This document shows, in pieces, positions 34,050 through 44,598 of a stretch of DNA of 64,000 nt. Both the position numbers and the translations under genes were made by a program. This DNA is from Hyphomicrobiales bacterium (GTDB taxonomy: Bacteria; Pseudomonadota; Alphaproteobacteria; Rhizobiales; Beijerinckiaceae). Position 1 is the first letter of the stretch. Each line of letters starts with the position of its first letter. The stretch spans positions 124,001-188,000 of the forward strand of contig JAIXZO010000002.1 of the NCBI GenBank assembly GCA_027489535.1. The letters are read 5' to 3'. The notes beneath the pieces were generated by a model. That model saw only the letters and a list, made by a program, of their open reading frames with translations, had not been told where the DNA came from and made no database searches.

Positions 34050-35165
34050 GTGAAACTTCGCATCGCGAGTTTCAACCTCGAAAACCTCTCGGCCCGCTGG
34101 CGCTTTTCGGAGACGGCACGGGCCGAAACCTCTGCCGCGATGTCCCTCACGGATATCATCCACCCCAAGGAGCGCGAGGTTCTGGAGCGCACGATGGCGC
34201 TCGTGATCGAGGACGACAAACGCCAGATGACGGCCTTGGCGCTGGCCGAAGCGCGCGCCGATCTGCTGTGCCTGCAGGAGGTCGACAGCCTGCGCTCGCT
34301 CGAGGCCTTCTTCGCCAATTACGTCCATCGCAGCTGCGACGTGCGCTACGGCCATTTCGCCCTGATGCCGGGCAACGACAGGCGCGGGATCGACGTGGCG
34401 TTCGGCGCGCGCCGCGATCTGCTTCGCACCGATGCGGTGCGGGTCACGACATGGCGCGAGGCGACCTTCGCGGATCTCGGCGTGTTCGATCCGGAACTGG
34501 CGGCCTTCGGCATCACGCCGCGCGACCGCGTGTTCAACCGCGACTGCCTCACGGTCGATCTGGATTTCGCCAAGGCGTCGATGACGCTGTTCATCTGCCA
34601 CCTGAAATCCATGAACAACGGCCGCGACGACGGTCGCCGCGCCACCATGATGTTGCGTCGCGCCGAGGCGCGGGCGGTGCGGCGCGTCGTGACGGAGCAT
34701 CTCGGGGCGGGGTGGCGGGACGAGAATTGGGCCGTCGCGGGCGACCTCAACGATTATCGCGAACTGATCGGCCCGCTCGGCGCCGTCAAGGACATGCGGC
34801 CGAGCGGCATCGACGTGCTGTTCGACCGTTTCGCCGTGAACCCGATCGATCTGCTGCCTCCGCACGAGCGTTGGACGCATTTTCACCGGGCTTGGTCGGC
34901 GGAGGAGGAACGCATGCGCGAAGAGCATGTGCAGCTCGATTACGTGCTGCTGTCGCCCGCCTTGGCCAAGCGCGTGACGGCCGTCGAGATCGTGCGGCGC
35001 GGGCTGCCCTATCGCGTGCCCCTCGACCCGCGCGACCCGGATCGTTCCGTGGCCACCCTCGCCGTGAAGGCGGATCGCTATCCGCGGGTGGGATGGGATC
35101 GGCCGAAGGCCAGCGACCATTGTCCGTTGGTGGTCGAAGTCGACCTCGCCGCCGCCGCCGACTAA
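34050..35165 (+). CDS. Endonuclease/exonuclease/phosphatase family protein
   Basis: 371-residue hydrolase of the EEP superfamily (DNase I-like fold). Metal and catalytic motifs are IASFNLENL, LCLQEVDS with the metal-binding Glu, CHLKSMNNG, VAGDLNDY and KASDHCPLVVEV with the catalytic Asp-His. Its substrate (nucleic acid, phosphoester or lipid) is unknown. It starts with GTG at 34050, seven bases after the pdxY stop, so the two may be co-transcribed. No signal peptide. Confidence 0.87.
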   Translation: MKLRIASFNLENLSARWRFSETARAETSAAMSLTDIIHPKEREVLERTMALVIEDDKRQMTALALAEARADLLCLQEVDSLRSLEAFFANYVHRSCDVRYGHFALMPGNDRRGIDVAFGARRDLLRTDAVRVTTWREATFADLGVFDPELAAFGITPRDRVFNRDCLTVDLDFAKASMTLFICHLKSMNNGRDDGRRATMMLRRAEARAVRRVVTEHLGAGWRDENWAVAGDLNDYRELIGPLGAVKDMRPSGIDVLFDRFAVNPIDLLPPHERWTHFHRAWSAEEERMREEHVQLDYVLLSPALAKRVTAVEIVRRGLPYRVPLDPRDPDRSVATLAVKADRYPRVGWDRPKASDHCPLVVEVDLAAAAD

Positions 35166-35192
35166 GCTCGTCCCTCAACGCAGGAGGACCGC

Positions 35193-36095
35193 ATGCCGCG
35201 CCGTTTCTTCACGCTGGACGTGTTCACCGACCGCGCCCTGGCGGGCAACCCGTTGGCCGTCGTGCTCGATGCCCAAGGGCTCGGCGACGGCGGCATGCAG
35301 TCCATCGCCCGCGAGTTCAATCTGTCCGAAACCGTGTTCGTGCTGCCGCCGAGCGACCCGCATCAGCGCGCCAAGCTGCGCATCTTCACGCCCGTGCGCG
35401 AACTTCCCTTCGCGGGTCACCCGACGGTGGGAACGGCGGTGCTGCTCGGGCTGCTCGATCACGGGCACCGGCACGGCAACCTTGCCTTCGGGCTGGAGGA
35501 GGGCGTCGGGCTGGTGCCGTGTGCGGTCGAGATCGAGGGCGAAGGGCAGGGCACCGCGACCTTCACCTTGCCCCGATTGCCGACCGAGGAACAGGACGTG
35601 CCTTCGAAGTCCGTCATCGCCGCCGCCCTCGGGATCGAGGAAAGCCGCGTGGGGTTCGAGGGCCACGAGCCCAGCGTTTGGTCCGCCGGAAATCCCTTCG
35701 TGTTCATTCCGCTGGCCGATGCGGATGCCGTGGCGCGGGCCGCGCCGGAAGCGTCGCGCTGGGCCGCCCTGCGGCCGGAGGGGCGCGCGGCGGCCTTCGT
35801 CTATACCCGCGACGTGTCGGAGACGGGGAACGACTATCATGCGCGGATGTTCGCGCCGGGCATGGGCATCTACGAAGATCCGGCCACCGGCTCGGCCGTC
35901 GCGGCCTTTGCGGGCGTCGTGATGGATTTCGACAGGCCCGAAGACGGCGAGCACATGCTCGTGATCGAGCAGGGTTACGAGATGGGCCGCCCCTCGCAGA
36001 TCACGCTGACGCTGACGGTCCAAGGCCGGAAGCTCGTCAAGGCCTCCATCGGCGGGCGCGCGGTCGTGGTGAGCGAGGGCGCGCTGCGGCTTTGA
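35193..36095 (+). CDS. PhzF family isomerase
   Basis: 300-residue protein with the diaminopimelate-epimerase-like fold of PhzF. The start FFTLDVFTDRALAGNPLAVVLDA, the catalytic Glu in FNLSETVFVLPP, ELPFAGHPTVGTAVLL and GIYEDPATGSAVAAFAG are all conserved. No phenazine genes are nearby, so a role in phenazine synthesis is unlikely; most such chromosomal PhzF proteins have unknown substrates. Confidence 0.9.
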   Translation: MPRRFFTLDVFTDRALAGNPLAVVLDAQGLGDGGMQSIAREFNLSETVFVLPPSDPHQRAKLRIFTPVRELPFAGHPTVGTAVLLGLLDHGHRHGNLAFGLEEGVGLVPCAVEIEGEGQGTATFTLPRLPTEEQDVPSKSVIAAALGIEESRVGFEGHEPSVWSAGNPFVFIPLADADAVARAAPEASRWAALRPEGRAAAFVYTRDVSETGNDYHARMFAPGMGIYEDPATGSAVAAFAGVVMDFDRPEDGEHMLVIEQGYEMGRPSQITLTLTVQGRKLVKASIGGRAVVVSEGALRL

Positions 36096-36101
36096 GCGCC
36101 T

Positions 36102-37562
36102 TCAGCGCGCATCCTCGACGCCTTGGAGACCCCCGCGGCGCCAGACCGCAACGTCCTCCACCTCTCCGACTTGCTCGAACACGGCAAGTTCGCCGGCGAG
36201 GAAGGGGTCCGGCGACGCCCATTTCACCCAGTCGAAATCCTTCCCGATCAGGATGATGTCCGGCGGCGTGCGTTGCCAAGCCTCGGATAGCATCCGTGTT
36301 TCCAAAGGGACGTAGGCGGAGACGCGCCGCGCGACGTCGCCGACCTGATCGCCTTCCCTGTTTGAATGGGCCCCCCAGGTCATCCATAGGAGCAGATTCG
36401 GATTTGCCCACCGACCGCCGATGTTGCGGGTCAAGGGATGCCCGACCGATATGTCGACCGACAGGACGCCGATGACGGGGGATGGCGGTGCGACACTTCG
36501 CACGAAGTCCTCCAAAGGTCTGCGGTCGGGCGACGTCAGGAGCATCCATCCCGCCGTGAGGCCAAGCAAAGGAAGACCGGTCGCAAGCGCGAGAATGCGC
36601 GGACGCGCTTCGCCGCGGGGGAAGAGCAGCGCCGCCAGAACCGACGAGAGCATGCTGAGGCTATGATAGGGAAAGCCCTTGCCCGGTCCGAAAAGCGCGA
36701 ACGAGAAACCGAGCGAGGCGGCGAGCAGCATCCATGCCGTGCGATGGGGCTTGCTTATCGTGGCGACGTACATGGCGGCGACGATCCACAGGATGCTGCC
36801 GTTCGACAGGATCATGTCCGGTTTCCGCAGGCCGGCATACAACGCGACGGAGGCGGTCGCGCTCGGTCCGAAATATTCGGGAAACGCGAGAGCGAAGCAG
36901 GCCGCCGCAAACAAGGAGGACAGGCCTAGGCCGCGTACCTCCGGCCCCGCCGCGGCGGCGCGCAAGCTCCGTTCGGCGATCGCCAGAGCGATCAGGGCCG
37001 CGAGCGGGCCGAGCACGAGATAGGGCTTGATCGCGACGCCCAGACCGGCGAGCACGCCCGCGAAGAATGCAAACCGTCCTTCGACGACACGGCCTTCCGC
37101 GCGGGCGCACAGTATCGTCAGCATGGGCCACATCGCGATGAAGGCGACATGGTCGCGCTCGGAGAACGTCCGCATCGGGACGATCAACAGGATCGTGAGG
37201 GTCACGATGATCCGGAAGGCGCCCACGCCCGCTCGTTCGAGGCGGCCGAGCGCAGCCTCGCCCATCGCGGTCGCGGCGATCGCAAGAGCGATCGTGATGC
37301 CGTGCGTCGTCATTTCCGCGTTGAGCGACGTCCACCGCTCGAGCAATGCGCCGGGCAGATAAAGCAGGAAGATCATCGGCGGATTGGGATCGGACAAATC
37401 CACGTAGGGGCGTAGGCCGTCGAGGACCGCATGAGCGAAGACGATGCCGCCCGAAATGTCCGGTTCGTGAGGGAAAAGGCCGCGCATCGCGAAGGCCGCA
37501 GCCGCGAATGTCGCGGCGAGCCTCCAAAAAATCGGATTTCGTGAAAAAAACGAGCTTGTCAT
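36102..37562 (-). CDS. Polytopic membrane glycosyltransferase-like protein (GT39/PMT-like)
   Basis: 486-residue membrane protein with many hydrophobic segments. An early luminal loop has DISGGIVFAHAVLDGLRPYVDLSDPNPPMIFLLYLPGALL, the acidic pattern of lipid-linked sugar transferases in the GT-C fold. The C-terminal 100 residues are soluble. The donor and acceptor are unknown. It is divergent from the Nudix gene. The family call is by architecture, not by a decisive motif. Confidence 0.65.
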   Translation of the reverse strand: MTSSFFSRNPIFWRLAATFAAAAFAMRGLFPHEPDISGGIVFAHAVLDGLRPYVDLSDPNPPMIFLLYLPGALLERWTSLNAEMTTHGITIALAIAATAMGEAALGRLERAGVGAFRIIVTLTILLIVPMRTFSERDHVAFIAMWPMLTILCARAEGRVVEGRFAFFAGVLAGLGVAIKPYLVLGPLAALIALAIAERSLRAAAAGPEVRGLGLSSLFAAACFALAFPEYFGPSATASVALYAGLRKPDMILSNGSILWIVAAMYVATISKPHRTAWMLLAASLGFSFALFGPGKGFPYHSLSMLSSVLAALLFPRGEARPRILALATGLPLLGLTAGWMLLTSPDRRPLEDFVRSVAPPSPVIGVLSVDISVGHPLTRNIGGRWANPNLLLWMTWGAHSNREGDQVGDVARRVSAYVPLETRMLSEAWQRTPPDIILIGKDFDWVKWASPDPFLAGELAVFEQVGEVEDVAVWRRGGLQGVEDAR

Positions 37563-37673
37563 GGCCCTTCGAAACGAATCTTGGAGTCGCGGCGCTGCAA
37601 TGGTGCGTGCTTAGTGCACATTGCCCGCTCGAGCGAGCGGATATGCGCATGAATGCTGCCGGAGAGGGACGGA

Positions 37674-38375
37674 ATGGAATTCATGGTTTGCTCCGCATCT
37701 CGGGTCGATGCGGACGTCGTCTCCGCCGCTTGGCCTTGGGCCGACGCTGCGCAGGAGGCCATCGCCACGAACTGGAACACGCGCAGGGCGGCGCTGCCGG
37801 ACCTTTTCGACGGTCGGGTGCTGCTGATGCGCACGGGCGCGGCGGAAGGGGACGTCTATCGCGCGTCGTTTTTCGAGACCGATTTCTCTCGATTTCTTGC
37901 GTGGAACGATTTCGGCAGGCCGGAGGCCGGCGTCCGCAACGGATTTTCCATGGCGGCGGTCCGGACTGCCGACGACGCTTGGCTGCTCGGCGTGATGGGG
38001 CAGGGCACGGCCAATGCCGGGAAGATCTATTTCCCCGCCGGCACGCCCGATCCGTCGGACGTCCGCGACGGGCGGCTCGATCTGGCCGGCAGCGCGATGC
38101 GGGAACTCGAGGAGGAGACCGGTTTGACCCCGGCCGACGTGCGCGTCGAAGAGGCTTGGCACGTCGCGGCCTGCGGGGCTCGCGTGGCCTTTCTCCGGCC
38201 GATTTACGTCGACGCTCCCGCGCGCGAAGTCGCCGCGGACATCGAGGCTCGGCTCAGGGCGCAAACGTCGCCCGAACTGGCTGGCATCGTCGTCGTGAGA
38301 CGGCGCGCCGACCTCGATCGAGCACGCATTCCGGATTTTCTCCTGCACTGGTTCGAAACCGTCCTGCCGGAGTGA
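37674..38375 (+). CDS. Nudix hydrolase
   Basis: 233-residue protein with a Nudix helix REL-EEETGL, preceded by GKIYFPAGTPDPSDVRDGRLDLAGSAM. The REUXEEXGU core is intact, but the region before it is longer than the canonical GX5E spacing. Hydrolyses nucleoside diphosphates linked to another group; the exact substrate is unknown. The ATG at 37674 has GAGAGGG upstream; another in-frame ATG lies at 37653. It precedes the leuA leader. Confidence 0.82.
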   Translation: MEFMVCSASRVDADVVSAAWPWADAAQEAIATNWNTRRAALPDLFDGRVLLMRTGAAEGDVYRASFFETDFSRFLAWNDFGRPEAGVRNGFSMAAVRTADDAWLLGVMGQGTANAGKIYFPAGTPDPSDVRDGRLDLAGSAMRELEEETGLTPADVRVEEAWHVAACGARVAFLRPIYVDAPAREVAADIEARLRAQTSPELAGIVVVRRRADLDRARIPDFLLHWFETVLPE

Positions 38376-38409
38376 CGGGCCGGAAATGACCGGACATGGT
38401 CCTCCGGAC

Positions 38410-38439
38410 TTGCCGGAAGGGGCGCGGTTCCTGTATGCA
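38410..38439 (+). promoter_or_regulatory. Candidate promoter for the leuA leader
   Basis: TTGCCG, an 18-base spacer and TATGCA, ending 41 bases before the leader-peptide start. A moderate match, but well placed. Confidence 0.45.
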
Positions 38440-38480
38440 CGAAGCAAGCGCGACCGTGATCGCGCGTTCGGGAGAGCATC

Positions 38481-38588
38481 GTGGCCGCATCCGCCGCCAT
38501 CGTCGTCGTGAACCGGGGGGCACTCGCCGCCCTCGCGAACACGCGCGCGCTTCTTCTCCCCGGCCTCCTTCTCCTTAGCCGCCCCTGA
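38481..38588 (+). CDS. leuA leader peptide, leucine-rich
   Basis: 35-codon reading frame from a GTG at 38481 (GGGAG six bases upstream) to a TGA at 38586. Its C-terminal part reads RALLLPGLLLLSRP, with three and then four consecutive leucine codons (38550-38558 and 38565-38576). It ends 96 bases before leuA. The density of leucine codons just before the stop is what is expected of a peptide that senses charged tRNA-Leu. The peptide also has a valine cluster (IVVV, residues 7-10). Confidence 0.78.
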   Translation: MAASAAIVVVNRGALAALANTRALLLPGLLLLSRP

Positions 38589-38661
38589 GGGTCGGCCGAG
38601 CTTCGCGCTCGGGCACTCAGGGGATCGTCGGACAGGCCGAAGGAAAGGGCCCGCACGGGCC
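38582..38661 (+). promoter_or_regulatory. leuA leader hairpins
   Basis: CCCCTGAG (38582-38589) pairs perfectly with CTCAGGGG (38616-38623), and inside it CCGAGC (38596-38601) pairs with GCTCGG (38607-38612). The outer stem contains the leader stop codon TGA. A second stem, GGCCC/GGGCC (38648-38661), lies just before the leuA ribosome binding site. No T-run follows either stem, so control may be by Rho or by translation instead of an intrinsic terminator. Confidence 0.6.
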
Positions 38662-38684
38662 ATAAGCGAGAAGGACGACTTCAG

Positions 38685-40271
<1,587 letters not shown>

Positions 40272-40274
40272 GCA

Positions 40275-42008
40275 TCACCGTTCGGCGGACGGGACTTCGA
40301 TCTCGTCCGCCGGCCGTACGCTGCCGATCTTCGTCAGGCGCGACAGGATCAGCACCACGTCGCGCAAGGCGACGCCCGTCGAGGCGGCAATCTCCGCGAC
40401 CGTCATCGGATTTGCACCGACTGCGGCGGCGAGACGGACCGTGTTCTCGGCTTCTTCCTTGCCGTGTGCGAACGCAAAGAGCCGATCCTCGAGCAACGGC
40501 GCGAGGTCGATGTCCGTCGCGCCCGCGACCATCGGCATGTTCGGCCCGATGCTGCGCGTCGGGTAGTGCGCGAAGGCCCGGAAGGGATCGGGCCAGACCG
40601 GCGAGGCCTTCGGCGCGCTCTCCACGATCCGGCGCATGTCGCGATCCCCGCGCGCCTGCATGCGGACGGAAGCCAGTTCCTCGAACAAGGCCCGATACGA
40701 CGCCATGACGACGGACCAATCGAAGCGGCTCCGCGCATGGCCGCGGCCCGCCTCGCCCATGCGGCGGCGGAGCTCGGGATCTTCGACGAGCCGGACGAGG
40801 GCGTCGGCAAGCGCTCCGTGATCGACGCCCACGAGCTGCGACGCCTTTCCGCAGTAATGGTCGTAATTGATGGTCCCGGCTTCGAAATCGCGGGCGAGCC
40901 GCGCGCCCGTTCCGGCCTCGGGAGCGGATGTCGGAATGCGGAAGCCGTCGACGCCGTGGCGCACCAGTTCCCGATAGCCGTCCCAATCCGTCACCACGAC
41001 CGGCAGGCTCGCGGCCATCGCCTCGATCGGCACGAGGCCGAAGGTCTCCTGAATGTTGTCCGACAGCGAGATGAACAGGTCGGCGGCCGCCCAACTGCGG
41101 CCTCTCGCCTCGGCATCGCGACCATCGGTGAACAGCGCGCGTACCGACGGGCAGTATCGCGCCGCGCCTTCGCGGAAGGCGGCATCGATGAAATCGTTCG
41201 AGAACCAGCCGCATTGAAGCAGCACCAGCTTCTTTCCGCTGCGCCGTGCCGCCGCTTCCATCGCGCGATACATCGCGTGCGGATGGGCCTTGGCGTGGAA
41301 GCTCAGGCGACCCACGAACAAGACGACGATTTCGTCCTCCGCGATGCCCAGCGCCGCGCGCGCCGCGGCCTTGGCGGACTCGGTCGCGGCGAAATCTCCG
41401 GTATGGATTCCGAGCGGAATGACCGGAAGCTGCGGCATCCATGACGCTTTGCGCGTCCCGCGCCGCCAGGCGAGATGCTCCTCGGCTTCCTCGATCACCG
41501 ACGTCACCGTCCCCAAAACGGAGCGGGAGGTGCAGATCAAGGCGTCCCACGGCATCAACGGGGCGGTCGACAGCGCCCCCGTGAGGGCCATCGCCTGTTC
41601 GCTCGCGGTGGTATGGGTCACGCCGACGATCGACCACGCGTCGACGCCGGATCGCAGCCGCATCGAGGCGGGCACCGCGATGGCGGCATCGGGATTGTAG
41701 AGGGTCCCGAGAAGGCCCAGCCGGTCCATCGCATTCGTCGGCACCCATGAGGCGCGCGCGGCGGGCGAAAAGCCCTTCACCATCCCGGCGAAACGTTCGG
41801 CCGAGGCGCGGCCGGCTGTGACGCAGGCCAATTCGCCGTCGGCCGCCGCATGGGCCGCGGCCCGCAGAAACCCGTTCCCGGCGGCTTGGCGACCCATCAA
41901 TTTCGCCCCGTCGACGGCAAATCCGTCGGGTTCGAAGCGAACGGCAAGCCGCAGGGGCGACGCAACGGCCCGCGGAGCCGCGGCGACCGGCAATTCCAAA
42001 TCGAACAT
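40275..42008 (-). CDS. Glycosyltransferase family 4-like protein with C-terminal extension
   Basis: 577-residue protein with a GT-B glycosyltransferase core. VVLFVGRLSFHAKAHPHAMYRAMEAA and SLSDNIQETFGLVPIEAMAASLPVVVTDWDGYRELVRHGVDGFRIP carry the nucleotide-sugar-binding Glu region. About 80 residues follow the core; the last 55 (TVAEIAASTGVALRDVVLILSRLTKIG) look like a winged or helix-turn-helix fold. That is unusual and might be an interaction module. Start ATG 42008. Convergent with leuA, three bases apart. Confidence 0.8.
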   Translation of the reverse strand: MFDLELPVAAAPRAVASPLRLAVRFEPDGFAVDGAKLMGRQAAGNGFLRAAAHAAADGELACVTAGRASAERFAGMVKGFSPAARASWVPTNAMDRLGLLGTLYNPDAAIAVPASMRLRSGVDAWSIVGVTHTTASEQAMALTGALSTAPLMPWDALICTSRSVLGTVTSVIEEAEEHLAWRRGTRKASWMPQLPVIPLGIHTGDFAATESAKAAARAALGIAEDEIVVLFVGRLSFHAKAHPHAMYRAMEAAARRSGKKLVLLQCGWFSNDFIDAAFREGAARYCPSVRALFTDGRDAEARGRSWAAADLFISLSDNIQETFGLVPIEAMAASLPVVVTDWDGYRELVRHGVDGFRIPTSAPEAGTGARLARDFEAGTINYDHYCGKASQLVGVDHGALADALVRLVEDPELRRRMGEAGRGHARSRFDWSVVMASYRALFEELASVRMQARGDRDMRRIVESAPKASPVWPDPFRAFAHYPTRSIGPNMPMVAGATDIDLAPLLEDRLFAFAHGKEEAENTVRLAAAVGANPMTVAEIAASTGVALRDVVLILSRLTKIGSVRPADEIEVPSAER

Positions 42009-42088
42009 GAAAATCACTGAAAAGGACGAAAAACGAAGCGTAGGCGGACGAAACTACAGCTGAAATGTGAAGCCTAAGTTGCCTGCGT

Positions 42089-42544
42089 TCAACGCGCCGC
42101 GGCGCGCATGGCCTCTTCGGCGCGGCGGCGGGCCGGGAGCCCGTCGAGAACGTCGCCGAAATCTCCGCGCAGCATTTTGAGTGCGACCCGCTCCGTCTCG
42201 ATCTCCCGCGGAGTTCGGAATCCCAGTCGGCGCAGGACGGGCAGAGGCGGGCACCAGCCCTGCAGGGCGTGCTGGAACAAAAATCCGCCGACGATCATCG
42301 GCAATACGGCGCGTCTTCGACCGCCGATGAAGGCCGCGAGCGCGCCGAGAAAGGCGATCGTCCCGGCATTCGCCTCCAGCGCCCGCTCCACGTCCCATTC
42401 CCGGTCCAGCTCGTAGAGCCGCAGCGCGATGCCTTCGGGATGCTCGGCAAAGTAGAAGACCGTGCGTTCCGTCTCGCGTCGGATGCGGTGCACGACGTCC
42501 GGATCGGTGTGGCGGGGAACGCGCTCCGTGCTGCTCGGCACCAT
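42089..42544 (-). CDS. DUF2892 (YgaP-like) membrane protein
   Basis: 151-residue protein. The central hydrophobic hairpin (TIAFLGALAAFIGGRRRAVLPMIVGGFLFQHALQGWCPPLPVLRRLGFRTPREIETER) matches the DUF2892 membrane module found at the C terminus of YgaP. The rhodanese domain normally fused to it is absent; instead a charged 60-residue N terminus precedes it. Function unknown. Confidence 0.78.
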   Translation of the reverse strand: MVPSSTERVPRHTDPDVVHRIRRETERTVFYFAEHPEGIALRLYELDREWDVERALEANAGTIAFLGALAAFIGGRRRAVLPMIVGGFLFQHALQGWCPPLPVLRRLGFRTPREIETERVALKMLRGDFGDVLDGLPARRRAEEAMRAAAR

Positions 42545-42685
42545 GGACGGACCTCCATCATCTTCGTCGCAATGAACGAATGCCGGAAGCGGTTCCGCAA
42601 CCTTGTCGCGAATAACGCAACCTCAGGTGTTTAATGTGTCCGTCAAAAACGCTACCTTGAGTAGAATTGATGGCGCGGATTATCG

Positions 42686-43162
42686 ATGTTGCGAGCCTTT
42701 ATTATCGTGTTGTTGTCGCTTCCGTTCCTGATGGATTCGGCTATGGCCGAAGGCGTGATCTCCGGTCGCGCGATCGTGGTGGACGGCGATACGCTGGAGA
42801 TCGCCGGCGAGCGGATCCGTCTCTCCGGCATCGACGCGCCCGAGCTCGACCAGACCTGCGCGGATCGCGACGCCCGTGCCGTGCCCTGCGGCCGCATCGC
42901 CCGCGACCGCCTGCGCGACAAGATCGGCGACGCGGCATTGCGCTGCGAGATCGAGGGGAGGGACCGCTACAAGCGCATCCTCGCCCGCTGCCGGCTCGGC
43001 ACGCTGGACCTGCAGTCTTGGCTCGTGCGCGAGGGCTTGGCCGTGTCCTTCGTCCGCTATTCCCGCGACTATGATGCCGACGAGGCTGCGGCCCGCGGGG
43101 CGGGCGCCGGGATGTGGGCCGGCCGCTTCATGATGCCGTGGGACTGGCGTCGCGGGTCCTGA
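42686..43162 (+). CDS. Secreted thermonuclease (staphylococcal nuclease family)
   Basis: 158-residue nuclease with a signal peptide (FIIVLLSLPFLMDSAMA). The SNase core has VVDGDTLEIAGERIRLSGIDAPELDQTC with the Ca-binding Asp residues and the catalytic Arg, and EGRDRYKRILARCRLG with Glu/Arg. LVREGLAVSFVRYSRDY and AGRFMMPWDWR close the domain. Two paired Cys (DQTC, VPCG) may form a disulphide. Probably periplasmic or secreted. Confidence 0.88.
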   Translation: MLRAFIIVLLSLPFLMDSAMAEGVISGRAIVVDGDTLEIAGERIRLSGIDAPELDQTCADRDARAVPCGRIARDRLRDKIGDAALRCEIEGRDRYKRILARCRLGTLDLQSWLVREGLAVSFVRYSRDYDADEAAARGAGAGMWAGRFMMPWDWRRGS

Positions 43163-43267
43163 CGACGGCGCCGCCTTCGGGCGCGCAAAGGCGTGACAAA
43201 CCGCCCCAACTCGTTCGACAATGCCTCTTCACGCGGCGAAACGGCGGCGGTTCGGGGAGAAAACGGC

Positions 43268-44017
43268 ATGCGTCTCAAGGATAAGGTGGCCATCGTCACG
43301 GGCGGGGCTTCGGGGTTCGGCGCGGAGATCGTGCGCGTCTTCGCGCGCGAGGGCGCGTCGGTCGCGGTGGTCGACATCAACGAGGCGGGCGCGAAAGCGG
43401 TGTGCGAAAGCATCAATGCGCCGACGCTGCCAGTGCGCTGCGACGTCACCAAGCGCGCCGAGATCGAAGCCGCGGTGCAGGCGACGATGGAGCGCTTCGG
43501 CCGCGTCGACATCATCGTCAACAATGCCGGCTGGAGCCACCGCAACAAGTCCTTGATGGACGTGACGGAAGAGGAATTCGACCGCGTCTACGACGTCAAC
43601 GTGAAGTCGATCTACTACATGACGCAGGCGAGCGTGCCCTTGATGCGCGCGCAGGGCGGCGGCGTGATGATCAATATCGGCTCGACCGGCGGCATCCGCC
43701 CGCGCCCCGGCCTGACTTGGTACAACGGCTCGAAGGGCGCGGTGAATCTGCTCTCGCGCTCCATGGCGGTCGAGCTCGCGCCCGACAAGATCCGCGTCAA
43801 CGGCGTCGCGCCGGTGATGGGCGAGACGGCGCTGCTCGAGACCTTCATGGGCATGCCCGACACGCCCGAAAACCGCGCCAAATTCGTCGCGGGGATCCCG
43901 CTCGGCCGCATGTCCAAGCCCTCCGACATCGCCAATGCGTGCCTGTGGCTGGCCTCGGACGAAGCCGAATTCATCACCGGCGTGGTGATGGAAGTGGACG
44001 GCGGCCGGACGATCTGA
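43268..44017 (+). CDS. Short-chain dehydrogenase/reductase
   Basis: 249-residue classical SDR. The cofactor motif is TGGASGFG, NNAGWSH is the central strand motif, and the catalytic set is Ser in NIGSTGG with YNGSK (YxxxK). VDGGRTI ends the protein. The Asp after the second beta strand (VVDINEAGA) favours NAD over NADP. Likely a 3-oxoacyl-ACP reductase-like or glucose dehydrogenase-like enzyme, with the substrate unknown. ATG at 43268. Confidence 0.9.
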   Translation: MRLKDKVAIVTGGASGFGAEIVRVFAREGASVAVVDINEAGAKAVCESINAPTLPVRCDVTKRAEIEAAVQATMERFGRVDIIVNNAGWSHRNKSLMDVTEEEFDRVYDVNVKSIYYMTQASVPLMRAQGGGVMINIGSTGGIRPRPGLTWYNGSKGAVNLLSRSMAVELAPDKIRVNGVAPVMGETALLETFMGMPDTPENRAKFVAGIPLGRMSKPSDIANACLWLASDEAEFITGVVMEVDGGRTI

Positions 44018-44034
44018 CGCCCCGAAGGGACCGA

Positions 44035-44598
44035 TCAGGCGGGCAGCATGCCCGCCCGTTCGTCGCGCAGGCGCACCCAATGGATCACCGGCAGGCTCAG
44101 GAGAACCATCCAGAGCTTGCCGACGATCTGACCGTTCAAATAGGAGAGGTCGCCGAAGGCGAGCAGCAGGAACAGCACGCTGTCGACCACCAGCCCGACG
44201 AAGCTGCTGGCGAGGACCGCGAGGACGAGCCCGCGCCGCTGCAGCGGGGTGTAGACGGCGAAGTCCGACAATTCCGACAGCAGAAACGCCGCGGCCGACG
44301 CCAAGACCAGGGCGGGCGGGGCGATGGCGGCCGAAAGCACGGTGCCCGCCGCGATGGCGACCAAGGCCCATTTCGCCCCGAGCCGTCTCTGCACGAGATC
44401 GCGCAACACGAGCGCAAGCCCCACCATCAACACGCCGCTGGGCGCGCTGATGCCGGGCGCGACGGGGATCAGGCACGGCCCGTTCGGAACGCAGACCGTC
44501 CCGACATTGCCGATGAGCCAATTCGCCAAGGGAATGCAGGCCGCATAGGCGGCCAGCAGAACGAAACCTTCGGTGCGGCGGCGCGCTTCGATCGTCAT
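44035..44598 (-). CDS. VUT family transporter (YhhQ-like queuosine-precursor importer)
   Basis: 187-residue membrane protein with about six segments ([106 protein letters not shown]). The LRDLVQ and [10 protein letters not shown] motifs are those of the vitamin-uptake-like VUT/YhhQ family, which imports queuosine precursors. Its start overlaps the queC stop (ATGA), so the two share an operon. Confidence 0.85.
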   Translation of the reverse strand: MTIEARRRTEGFVLLAAYAACIPLANWLIGNVGTVCVPNGPCLIPVAPGISAPSGVLMVGLALVLRDLVQRRLGAKWALVAIAAGTVLSAAIAPPALVLASAAAFLLSELSDFAVYTPLQRRGLVLAVLASSFVGLVVDSVLFLLLAFGDLSYLNGQIVGKLWMVLLSLPVIHWVRLRDERAGMLPA

